Positions 56,680-64,000 of a DNA stretch of 64,000 nt are shown in pieces. The DNA is from Paulinella micropora (lineage: Eukaryota; Cercozoa; Imbricatea; Euglyphida; Paulinellidae): contig WBZZ01002490.1 of assembly GCA_019918135.1 (NCBI GenBank), positions 248,001 through 312,000 on the forward strand, given 5' to 3'. The notes below the pieces were generated by a model. That model ran no database searches and had not been told where the DNA came from. It was given only the letters and a program-made list of their open reading frames with translations. How positions within the stretch are numbered: the first letter of the stretch is position 1; each line of letters begins with the position of its first letter. A program made the translations under genes and the position numbers.

Positions 56680-57243
56680 ATGGCTGAGACCCCATCTCAA
56701 AATTGCAACAAGTGCGGCAAGGAAAAGTCGCGCCGTCCCTACAAAATTTTGGAGGAAAAAGAACGAAAAGGAGACAAATTGCTCCAGCATATCCAAGAGC
56801 AAATCAAGCAGGAACAAGATAAAGTGCAACTGGCTGACGCGAGATCGAGTTCACGCTTTTATAGCGGCGCGCAGAATGATGACGACATTCATACGCGCCG
56901 TCAATTAAATGCTCTGAAAACGAAACACCTACGCTTGCAGCAGATGATTGCGCTGTGGAAAGCGAGGGCTGATCCTATCGGTACAATCCAAGACTTGACT
57001 ACCAAGATTAATGAGGAAGCAAAACAGGAGGGGCAGCAAAATGCACTAGGGCAAAAAATATACTCACAGCACATGCGCGAGAATCCCATGCAGCCTTGGA
57101 TGGAGAGTGCTGGTATTTCGCCACCACCTCCACCACAGGAATATTATGCTGCGTTGCGAAACGCTGCAACACGTCGAGAGAACATAGAGAGATATACTCT
57201 TGAACGCGAGATTCTAAAAGAGATGGAGGCAATACAACTGTAA
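56680..57243 (+). CDS. Small charged helical protein with CxxC motif
   Basis: This 187-residue protein has near the N-terminus CNKCGKEKSRR, a possible zinc or RNA-binding element. Long charged helices follow (KLLQHIQEQIKQEQDKVQL) and a PPPPP run near residue 149. A TATATA-like run lies about 20 bases before the ATG. Its CNKCGK motif and helices recall the protein at 10.6 kb, which has the motif at the opposite end, so relationship is doubtful. Confidence 0.55.
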   Translation: MAETPSQNCNKCGKEKSRRPYKILEEKERKGDKLLQHIQEQIKQEQDKVQLADARSSSRFYSGAQNDDDIHTRRQLNALKTKHLRLQQMIALWKARADPIGTIQDLTTKINEEAKQEGQQNALGQKIYSQHMRENPMQPWMESAGISPPPPPQEYYAALRNAATRRENIERYTLEREILKEMEAIQL

Positions 57244-57542
57244 AGCTGCATCATGTGAAGCTAGAGACTAGTCCGACGCAGCCGCTAGCGAAGAGAGGAA
57301 GGGGGTAAGCCTATCCTCACCACCAGGGAAAAACGTTTTGAGCTATTTTGCTCGCCTCATCTGAGAGTCAACTCGTTGGACCATTTAATTTGGATTTGTA
57401 AGTTCTAGTCTTCCACGGAGACTCCCGTCAACTTTTCGACCTATCACAAATGCGTTGACCGTTCATTTTCAGCTTTAGTTGTGAGCGCCAATAAAGTATT
57501 AAAAGAAAAGAAAAAGATTTTTATTAAGGTTTCAACAAGGTC

Positions 57543-57918
57543 TTGGACAGCAGCAGCAGCGATAGCGCACTGCTGGCAAACTGGTTGGAGCTTCAGCGCC
57601 CGTGGTTGCCGAAAAAATGGTACCGCGTCATTAAACAACAACCCGCAAGCCCCCCCACAGTGGGCCCACCAGCAGAACCACTATGTGGAGCGGTTGAACA
57701 AGCTGCTCTGTTACTTGCCAGCCGCTACTAGCATAAAGCGACTCCGCTACCACCGCCTGAAAAAGCGACGGCGACCGCATTACCAGCAACAGCGCCAAGC
57801 CCAACGAGCCGGACTGGAGCAGCAAGCCAAGCTAGAGAGGCAGGCCCTAGAAAAAGAGCGGCAGGAGCTGGAAGCTGGAAGAAAAGTACAGCGAGGTCTG
57901 GTTGGACAGACTGGTTAA
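57543..57918 (+). CDS. Possible small basic coiled-coil protein
   Basis: Protein-like sequence runs over two overlapping frames. The later part is clearly helical and basic (KRLRYHRLKKRRRPHYQQQ then QAKLERQALEKERQELEAG). No ATG heads either frame clearly. It may be a decayed or spliced small gene. A poly(A)-like TTTATTAAGG lies upstream, belonging to an earlier transcript. Confidence 0.3.
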
Positions 57919-58331
57919 GCTAGAACTGAGCTAGAGAGTAGTGCTTGCTGCCGGGCGGACTTAACCCGCACCTCGCTCCAATCGAACGTAGGCCCCCACG
58001 CGAGTCGATTACCGCTTATGCGTGGGGTAGAGCATGCTTGCACAGGAACGCGGGTACGCTTACTCCTACTGCCGTCTGAGGCGGCAGTGCCCCAGACAAT
58101 GCATTTTCTTCAAACCTTCGCTTCTTGTTTTGGCAGACAAATATAGTTTACCAGATCGGATCCTCACCGAAAAAAAATTTTGTTCACGTCTTTCCCGGGA
58201 AAACGCGCAGACCTTGTTTTGAAATTTAGTCCCATGCAAAAGCCGGAATATTCCTCTTCGCTGTCTTCATAAATCCTCGCCGGCTGCACCCCGGGGGAAA
58301 GATTATTTCTGTTAAAAAGTAAGCAAATTTT
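57919..58331. other. Intergenic region
   Basis: I find no gene or tRNA in it. A poly(A)-like TTTTTTATTCGAC lies at 58328, where the minus-strand nuclease-domain frame ends. Confidence 0.4.
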
Positions 58332-58934
58332 TTATTCGACTAGGACCACACAGTCACGCAAAGCTAACGCCACCTCTGAATTGCTATCGCCTGTGTCCGG
58401 CCCGGCGCTGTACAGGTCCCCCGCCAGCCGCTGCCACGGCGCCGCTGTCGCGGCCGTGGTCTGCCGGTCGTAGTACAGGTACAAGAGAGACAGAGCCGCC
58501 CGGCGCGAGGCAACCCCCGGCACACGCCCTCCCTGCAGGTCCAGCAACAGCTGCTGCAAGCGCTCAAACCTGGCCGCGAGCGTCGGGTCGTGCAACACAC
58601 CGTCCACTTCGAACCAGTGCGGGTTAAAGCGGATATATATAATTGGCAGGTCGCGGAAGCTAGGGTTAGCACCAAGTGCCGTGCTGATCTTGAGCATGCG
58701 CCCGAGTTCGCACCGGTACCGCCGGTGCGCAAACTCGTCGTTGCACAACAGCACCAAGCAGCGGCGTTCCGCGGGTAGCGACTGGAACCCCAGCAGGTGG
58801 AAGTCGGGCCGCGAGCTCACGGCGCCTGCAAACTGCGGAGTGATTTTTGCATCGCAGTGGTTGTAGAAAATTGCATTCGCAAAGTCGCGGTCGAAGGCCC
58901 AGCCCTTGGCCGCGAGGAACTCCGCCAACTGTTG
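58332..58934 (-). CDS. PD-(D/E)XK-like nuclease domain joined to zinc-finger array
   Basis: About 200 residues follow directly on the zinc-finger frame upstream, in the same reading frame and without an ATG of their own. They carry the motif set RPDFHLLG, then LVLLCNDEFAHRRYRCELGRM and IIYIRFNPHWFEVDG. In many eukaryotic and some giant-virus proteins the same set (DF, E..DExxHxxY..E..RM, IRFNPDxY) follows C2H2 fingers and is taken for a nuclease domain. Acid and histidine positions are present here except that the first Glu before DE is not clear. It probably forms one functional unit with the finger array. Confidence 0.6.
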   Translation of the reverse strand, partial: QQLAEFLAAKGWAFDRDFANAIFYNHCDAKITPQFAGAVSSRPDFHLLGFQSLPAERRCLVLLCNDEFAHRRYRCELGRMLKISTALGANPSFRDLPIIYIRFNPHWFEVDGVLHDPTLAARFERLQQLLLDLQGGRVPGVASRRAALSLLYLYYDRQTTAATAAPWQRLAGDLYSAGPDTGDSNSEVALALRDCVVLVE

Positions 58935-60503
58935 CTAACTTCTAAAGCGCTGGGCAATGCCTTCTTCCGTGTGGCACCGCTGCACGTGATCGTCGAGCAC
59001 ACGTTCCGTCTTGCAACGTGTCGTGCACTGCAGCAGGCCCTGTCCAGTCTGGAACTTGGCCGTGCTGAACGATGCAAAAGTGCATACGTGCTGCCACTTC
59101 TCGCTCTCCTCATGTCTCCTCTCGTGTCTCCTGAGATGGCCAGATGCACTGAAGCGGGCCTCGCACTCTAAACAAGCAAACGGCTTTTCGCCAGAGTGCG
59201 TGCGCAAATGCGATTTCAGATTGCCAGATTGGCTAAAGCGGGCCTCGCACTCTGGACAGGCAAACGGCTTTTCGCCAGAGTGCGTGCGCAAATGCGCCTT
59301 CAGAGTGCCAGATGTACTGAAGCGGGCCTCGCACTCTGGGCAGGCGAACGGCTTCTCACCACTGTGCACCCGCAGATGTGTCTTGAGAGTGCCAGATTCA
59401 CTGAAGCGGGCCTCGCACTCTGGGCAGGCGAACGGCTTCTCACCACTGTGCACCCGCAGATGTCTCTTGAGAGTGCCAGACTCACTGAAGCGGGCCTCGC
59501 ACTCTGGGCAAGCAAACGGCTTTTCGCCAGAGTGCATGCGCAGGTGTCTCTTGAGACTGCCAGATTGGCTGAAGCGGGCCTCGCACTCTGGGCAGGCGAA
59601 CGGCTTCTCACCACTGTGCACCCGCAGATGTCTCTGGAGATGGCCAGATTCACTGAAGCGGGCCTCACACTCTGGGCAGGCAAACGGTTTCTCACCACTG
59701 TGCACCCGTAAATGTCTCTTGAGATCGCCAGATTTGCTGAAGCGAGCCTCGCATTGGTCACACATAAATTTCCTCTTCACTGTAGGTGAGCTTGGAGTGC
59801 TCTCTTGCTGTTCTTTGCTTTTCTTTGGTTTAGCCCTTTTGACGGAAACACTCGACTGAGCAGGGTCTGCTGGCGTTGCATGTCGCGCGCATACTGTCGG
59901 CCATTCGCGGTCTCTGGCTACGGTCGCAACTGTCGCGAGGTTTTCGTGTTCGTAGCAACTTTCACAGGCCGGGCGGTCTGGCGACTCGTGTCCTGCACGC
60001 CACTCCTTGAACACCAGCCGTTCGTCAGCTATGACCCGAAAGGCTGCTCCGTACTGCTGGAGCATCCGGACTCCCGCCTTCTTTTCCACAAACGGCTCGG
60101 CAGTAGCCAGGCGCTGGAGCCACAACCGCACCGCGGACGAGACTGGTGGGGCGCTGTGTGTGTTGGGCCGCCGGTGCTTCTGGCGGACGCGGCTGTCACT
60201 TCCCGCTAGCCGGCGCTTCTTGCTGACGCGGCTGTCACTTCCCGCTAGCCGGCGCTTCTTGCTGAGGTGCTTGCGCGCATGAGCGATACAAAGCCTAAAA
60301 CGTGGAGGGCGGCGCGAGTCGGCCACGCGACAGCGTTTGTGGCGCACAAAGCATCGCGTGCACGCGGGCCGCCAGCCACCCTCGTCTTCTGCGCGGCAGA
60401 ACAGCCTGCCCTCGCGCACGCTCAGACTCTTGTCGCCTAGGGTTGCCACCGCGTCACGGCTACCGTATTGGCGGATAAAGTGTCGCACCGCGCGGCTGTC
60501 CAT
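58935..60503 (-). CDS. C2H2 zinc-finger protein, eight-finger array
   Basis: This 522-residue protein has an N-terminal part with Cys pairs (ACTRCFVRHKRCR) and an exact repeat KKRRLAGSDSRV. From about residue 243 to 465 it has eight C2H2 fingers of near-identical form, FACPECEARFSESGTLKRH, joined by SGEKP linkers. Fingers differ mainly at the helix residues that read DNA (SGHLQ, SGSLK, SGTLK, SGNLK), as expected from recent duplication with selection on specificity. After the array comes a ninth, atypical Cys/His module (CTTRCKTERVLDDHVQRCH), typical of the linker before the nuclease domain that lies immediately downstream. The whole would be a natural zinc-finger nuclease. Confidence 0.85.
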   Translation of the reverse strand: MDSRAVRHFIRQYGSRDAVATLGDKSLSVREGRLFCRAEDEGGWRPACTRCFVRHKRCRVADSRRPPRFRLCIAHARKHLSKKRRLAGSDSRVSKKRRLAGSDSRVRQKHRRPNTHSAPPVSSAVRLWLQRLATAEPFVEKKAGVRMLQQYGAAFRVIADERLVFKEWRAGHESPDRPACESCYEHENLATVATVARDREWPTVCARHATPADPAQSSVSVKRAKPKKSKEQQESTPSSPTVKRKFMCDQCEARFSKSGDLKRHLRVHSGEKPFACPECEARFSESGHLQRHLRVHSGEKPFACPECEARFSQSGSLKRHLRMHSGEKPFACPECEARFSESGTLKRHLRVHSGEKPFACPECEARFSESGTLKTHLRVHSGEKPFACPECEARFSTSGTLKAHLRTHSGEKPFACPECEARFSQSGNLKSHLRTHSGEKPFACLECEARFSASGHLRRHERRHEESEKWQHVCTFASFSTAKFQTGQGLLQCTTRCKTERVLDDHVQRCHTEEGIAQRFRS

Positions 60504-60909
60504 ACTCCTTTCACTCTTTTTTGACTGTGGGTGTTTCTGTCCCCCCTGGGCAGCCGTTCTTGAGGCGCCACTTGCACCTCAGCAAATAAGGAGGGGCGCC
60601 CCCTTCCCCCTACAGCAGCTATCTTTCCTTCCCCTTCCCCCTCGTGCGCCTTGGCGCGCACCTGCGCAACACCACCACTTTATTTTCTTGATTTGTGTCT
60701 AGTACTGTTCAAGATAATTATGAGAGAGAGAGAGGAGGAAAGGGGGGCGGGCGCCCCCCAACTCTCCGGGGGGGAGGGGGCGCCCCCCCAGATTCGGGGA
60801 GCCTTTTGGGCGCGGGGGGGGGGGGGGGGTGCAGCGCACATCTGTTTTTCGGGCGCAGCCAGCAGGAGGCCTGCTAGGGCAAAAAAGGGGAGAGAAAGAG
60901 AGACAGCAG
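60504..60909. other. Divergent intergenic region with G/C runs
   Basis: This region separates the minus-strand zinc-finger gene from the plus-strand gene at 60910. It includes C runs and a G run at 60740 to 60830 with an AG microsatellite at 60723. I see no gene in it; promoters for both sides probably lie here. Confidence 0.4.
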
Positions 60910-61506
60910 ATGAGCAAGAGCAAGAGCAAGAGTAAAAAGGCATTTTCCAAGACGGGCTTGAAGCGGCAACAAGATGACTTGTTGGATTTTATGACGGAAT
61001 ACGTGCAATCGCACCCGGATTTTGTGGACGCGCTGGCCCGTGAGTCGTGCCGGCGCTGGCAACAGTCGCGTTCGCGCGGGGCGTGGGTGTGGATGCGCAA
61101 TGTACAGCCACCTCGGAGAGGTGAGCGGCAGCCGGTGCTGTTTATGGAGGTAGCGAGGCTGGCCAAGGCGTGCCTCGATGGCGAAGGCGACGAAGCACGG
61201 TATTTGGCTACGGAGTTGGATCCGGGGGAGGGACTGTTTTGCCTTGTGCTGATGGCGTCAGATAAACTAGGGCGTGTGCCCCCCATTCAGCAAGCGTTGG
61301 CGTGTGCAGGGCAGGTGCAAGCAGAGCGCAAGCAGAGCGAGACCGAGGCGGGAGCGTGCAGCTTCACGCTGGTAGAGCCCGACGCGGGCGCCGTCGTGAC
61401 GGCGCCGGGTTGCGCGGGTTGCGGAGGCGAAGCGCGCGCCCTCCCGCGCAACCCGACGGTTGCGGGGGCGGGCAAGGAAGGCAAGAAGGGCGGGCGGCGC
61501 GACTAA
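60910..61506 (+). CDS. Small protein of unknown function, Lys/Ser-rich start
   Basis: From the ATG at 60910 the protein has 198 residues and begins with four KS pairs (MSKSKSKSKSKKAFSK), a likely nuclear or RNA-binding signal. A helical middle follows (DDLLDFMTEYVQSHPDFVDAL). A CAGC pair and a basic Gly/Lys tail end it. No family is recognised. Confidence 0.5.
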   Translation: MSKSKSKSKKAFSKTGLKRQQDDLLDFMTEYVQSHPDFVDALARESCRRWQQSRSRGAWVWMRNVQPPRRGERQPVLFMEVARLAKACLDGEGDEARYLATELDPGEGLFCLVLMASDKLGRVPPIQQALACAGQVQAERKQSETEAGACSFTLVEPDAGAVVTAPGCAGCGGEARALPRNPTVAGAGKEGKKGGRRD

Positions 61507-61608
61507 GCCCGCCTCCTGGCTCGTCAATAGCTGTGCTGCTGGGCCCGGCACTTTTTAGGGCACGTTTCGCTGCTGGCGTTTCTTTTCCATGAGTCCCGTC
61601 GGGCCTGG

Positions 61609-62088
61609 TTGACAAAGAGGCTGCGCGGCGCGTGGTTCGTGCAGCGGCGGTGTGCGCTCCGCGGGGTGGGCCCCGCCGGGACATGCCCGGCAGACCCCGC
61701 GGAGCTGTTATTTCTAGACGAGGCGAAACTGAAACTGATGGAGTACCGACGAGTTTTGCAAAGCGTGCGTCGCTACGACCCCGAGAGTGCGGTCGTAATT
61801 TTGCTCGGGGTCCAGAAACCACACCCGAGCGCGGGGGGCACGCAGAGCCGCTGGGACTCAGACAGTGGTTGCTGCAGCGTGCAGCTGCAGCAAGGGGCGA
61901 GCGGCCACTGCTGCTGCGGGGAGTACCGCATGCAGGCCCAAGGGCTGGAGAGCGAAGCCCCCGCAGCAGCAGTGTGTGCTGTGGAAGGGTGTGCTGGCGT
62001 GGGGCAAAAATGTGCGCGCTGCCTCGTGAAGGTCTATTGTGGGGTTGAGCACCAGCGAAGCGATTGGTCGATTCACAAGCACGAATGA
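61609..62088 (+). CDS. MYND-type zinc-finger protein
   Basis: The last 45 residues match a MYND finger: CAVEGC, then CARC, then VYCGVEHQRSDWSIHKHE, with Cys and His spaced as in MYND domains (the final Cys is not seen). MYND domains bind proline-rich motifs of partner proteins and often occur in chromatin factors. The N-terminal part of about 110 residues is mixed and includes CCC. The start is not settled; the frame stays open to about 61531 without ATG, and sequence upstream also looks protein-like. An AATAAAA signal follows about 85 bases after the stop. Confidence 0.6.
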   Translation: MTKRLRGAWFVQRRCALRGVGPAGTCPADPAELLFLDEAKLKLMEYRRVLQSVRRYDPESAVVILLGVQKPHPSAGGTQSRWDSDSGCCSVQLQQGASGHCCCGEYRMQAQGLESEAPAAAVCAVEGCAGVGQKCARCLVKVYCGVEHQRSDWSIHKHE

Positions 62089-63486
62089 CGCCTTCTGGCA
62101 GCAAGCCGCCGTGGCGCGGGGGCGTCGTCGCAAAAACTTGCGACAAAATAGTAAGTAAGACACTTTTTTAATAAAAGACTCCATTCTGCTGTGCGTGCTG
62201 GGACTGCGGCAGCACAGGAGCAGAGCTTTCTCGTTGGCTTTAAAGAGTGACATCAGTAAATGAATTCCGTTGATCCAAATAATCTCTGGGTTTGCAATGT
62301 GATATTGATTACTCGCAAACGTACCCCACACCAATTGCCTGTCGCATTCCTTGACGTTTGTATTTCCTGCCATTCGTAGCACTAGGCGTTCTCTAGGACA
62401 CAACTCCTTCATGTACAACAATAGCTTTGAACCGAAATCAACATCCAAATTTCGTTCGTCCGCAAAAATTTCTACAGCATCTCGTAATTGCACCACCTCG
62501 TATTGCGGGATGTTATTTTCAACTGGCAGGCTTCCAGCCTGCCATTCTAGCTGACCAAGATACGGCTTAAACAGAAAGGCCTCCATGAATCGAGTGCAAA
62601 CAACGGCAGCAGCTTGAGAGCCTTGTGCTCTCGACGGCAGCAGCGATATGGTGACTTGTTGATTACGCAGAAATTTCTCTGTGAAGGCTTCACGCAGAAA
62701 CTTAGCCAATTCGCCACACAGCTCGTTTGCGCTGGGGCAGCACAACAAACAACCGAAGCTTTCCTGCAGTTGGAATTCGGTGGGAACGATCTCCAAATGT
62801 ACCGCGCGCTGAGCCTCTGCCCCGATGACCCGTGGTAAATTTCGCACGAGCATTGTTTCGGTCGCGTCGTGCCGAACATACAAGAGAGGCCGCGTTGTGC
62901 AATCACGAAATAGGCGCGTGTTGCCGGTAGAAGAGCCAGGGAACTCGTTTAGGTTAACCCTAAACACCGCCTCCGATTCTCGGCCAAGCTCGCTGATAGA
63001 CATAGATACCCAGTCGATCTTTTGTACAAGCCCCCGCATTTCAGAGCCCCGATAAAACCTCTGGCTTAGCACTGCCACCTCTGGGCTTAGTTGTTCTGTC
63101 GTGCGCACTTTATAGTCAGCAGGTATTAGCATGACGATAACCTTGCGCGAGTCCGTAGCAAGCTCGTGTGACATAAGCTCCTGACAGGCTAGTAGTATTG
63201 ACTGCGGCGGCAGGTCGCCGCAGTTGTCGGTTTTAACGCCACGCAGCGTGTTTTCTCTAGACGGAGAATATAACAGTAGTTCTTTTTGGGCAGCATCCAA
63301 GTAATACCGAAGCTCGAGACAATCTACCAACTCCAGCTCAGAGCGCTCCGGCGTTTCGTCTGAATTGGAAACTTCGGATTTCGTAGCCTGGCGCCAACTG
63401 CTGATGCTGCGAGAGTACAAGATCACAGTGAGGGTAAAGTCAGAGGTGGCAATCGCAGGAGGGAGAGCTGGAACAGAGGCTGCCAC
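61858..63486 (-). CDS. Protein of unknown function, paralogous to next gene
   Basis: Up to 542 residues are open on the minus strand. The segment KFLREAFTEKFLRNQQVTISLLPSRAQ recurs in the gene just upstream (VLKKAFTEDSLRGQQVAVSLLP), so the two are duplicates or halves of one repeat protein. The first ATG lies well inside, hence the start is uncertain. The last 75 residues overlap the MYND gene on the other strand and have different composition; the true end may be nearer 62165. No domain is recognised, and membrane segments are absent. Confidence 0.55.
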   Translation of the reverse strand: MAASVPALPPAIATSDFTLTVILYSRSISSWRQATKSEVSNSDETPERSELELVDCLELRYYLDAAQKELLLYSPSRENTLRGVKTDNCGDLPPQSILLACQELMSHELATDSRKVIVMLIPADYKVRTTEQLSPEVAVLSQRFYRGSEMRGLVQKIDWVSMSISELGRESEAVFRVNLNEFPGSSTGNTRLFRDCTTRPLLYVRHDATETMLVRNLPRVIGAEAQRAVHLEIVPTEFQLQESFGCLLCCPSANELCGELAKFLREAFTEKFLRNQQVTISLLPSRAQGSQAAAVVCTRFMEAFLFKPYLGQLEWQAGSLPVENNIPQYEVVQLRDAVEIFADERNLDVDFGSKLLLYMKELCPRERLVLRMAGNTNVKECDRQLVWGTFASNQYHIANPEIIWINGIHLLMSLFKANEKALLLCCRSPSTHSRMESFIKKVSYLLFCRKFLRRRPRATAACCQKASFVLVNRPIASLVLNPTIDLHEAARTFLPHASTPFHSTHCCCGGFALQPLGLHAVLPAAAVAARPLLQLHAAATTV

Positions 63487-63520
63487 CTCTCGCTAATTTA
63501 CGGTGTCTAGCCCGTCCGTC

Positions 63521-64000
63521 TCAACACAGAGAGTGTTGCATAAAAAGCAGACTGTTAGGCTCGCCGGTCTCTGGGCCTTGTAAACACGGCAGTAGCGACA
63601 CGGCGACCTGTTGACCGCGCAGAGAATCCTCTGTAAAGGCCTTTTTTAGAACTCCAGACACAAGGTTCCATACTTTTCGGGAAACGGGATAATCTGTGAA
63701 TTGCTCAAGTTTGACTCGTTCACAAACTAGTTCAAATCGACAACGTCGATCTGGACAACTTTCATCCGGAAACCACAATAATTGCGGCAAGACAATTTGC
63801 ATCTCCGATTTATTTTCATAGTCGTATGTTTCGTGGCCTGCGCCGCTCCCGGGTTCGAGTTGGGGGTTAGGCGCCAAAATGTAGGTCAGAGGACTTGTCT
63901 CGAGCTTCAAGTTGTAGCGAGAACTTCTCTCGTCTGCAGGTCTGTATAGTTGAACCTTGAGCACCGGACTTGCCAACAAGCCGTCGGGTTGTAAGGTGGT
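63521..64000 (-). CDS. Partial gene at right edge, paralogue of its neighbour
   Basis: About 160 residues are open from the window edge to 63521. The piece FELVCERVKLEQFTDYPVS leads into KKAFTEDSLRGQQVAVSLLPCLQG, matching the internal repeat of the neighbouring frame. It has no start in the window and is continued outside it. The two frames may be one long protein with repeated modules, with about one break, or two tandem genes. Confidence 0.5.
   Translation of the reverse strand, partial: TTLQPDGLLASPVLKVQLYRPADERSSRYNLKLETSPLTYILAPNPQLEPGSGAGHETYDYENKSEMQIVLPQLLWFPDESCPDRRCRFELVCERVKLEQFTDYPVSRKVWNLVSGVLKKAFTEDSLRGQQVAVSLLPCLQGPETGEPNSLLFMQHSLC

Noticed and set aside
57244-58331. tRNA genes
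   Set aside because: No cloverleaf with a T-arm GTTCRANNC block could be found here or elsewhere in the window.
59011-59859. Long plus-strand frame with repeated segments
   Set aside because: It is antisense to the zinc-finger array and repeats only because the fingers do.
1-64000. Retroviral, LTR or other transposable elements
   Set aside because: No reverse transcriptase, integrase or transposase motif and no LTR pair was seen; the repeats are tandem or gene-end elements.

Overview
The window looks like part of the genome of a large double-stranded DNA virus of a eukaryote, read from a repeat-rich region at its left side. Genes are tightly packed on both strands, mostly without introns, often convergent and sharing gene-end signals. 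Many encode proteins that large DNA viruses take from eukaryotic hosts: Skp1, a Rab-type GTPase, C2H2 zinc-finger proteins, a BTB protein, thymidylate kinase, a FEN1/XRN-type nuclease, protein-kinase-like proteins and a histidine phosphatase. No capsid, DNA polymerase or packaging gene is visible, so the family cannot be named. A viral segment integrated in a eukaryotic chromosome is the main alternative. TATA-like boxes, ATTAAA/AATAAA gene ends and a spliced gene suggest transcription in the nucleus.

Layout. From 1 to 13.4 kb is mostly non-coding repeat: a 186-bp tandem array whose units can fold into hairpin RNAs followed by T-runs, a roughly 320-bp tandem array with inverted parts, and a 1.6-kb array of a 13-bp unit. 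These surround one F-box/leucine-rich-repeat gene and two small genes. From 13.4 to 29.7 kb lie a SET-like protein, a seven-finger zinc-finger protein, two large kinase-like proteins, a seven-pass membrane protein, a very large membrane glycoprotein and a histidine phosphatase. From 29.9 to 43.6 kb lie another multi-pass membrane protein, a RanBP2-finger/methyltransferase protein, an eight-finger zinc-finger protein, Skp1, a Rab-like GTPase, a protein kinase, and two nucleases that share a divergent upstream region. From 43.6 to 57.9 kb lie a double kinase-like protein, a coiled-coil protein, a glycoprotein, a BTB protein, a leucine-rich-repeat protein, a thymidylate kinase with four introns, and small unknown genes. 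From 58.3 to 64 kb lie a zinc-finger array joined to a nuclease domain, a MYND-finger protein and a family that runs off the right edge.

How the genes may work together (inference). Skp1, the F-box/LRR protein and the BTB protein could redirect host ubiquitin ligases. The kinase, its degenerate relatives and the phosphatase could interfere with host phosphorylation. The nucleases, thymidylate kinase, methyltransferase and SET-like protein fit DNA metabolism and chromatin control. The dispersed gene-end element links individual genes to the left repeat region and may be a shared 3' processing element spread by recombination. Several genes have coding that runs over two overlapping frames; assembly error, splicing or real decay cannot be told apart here.
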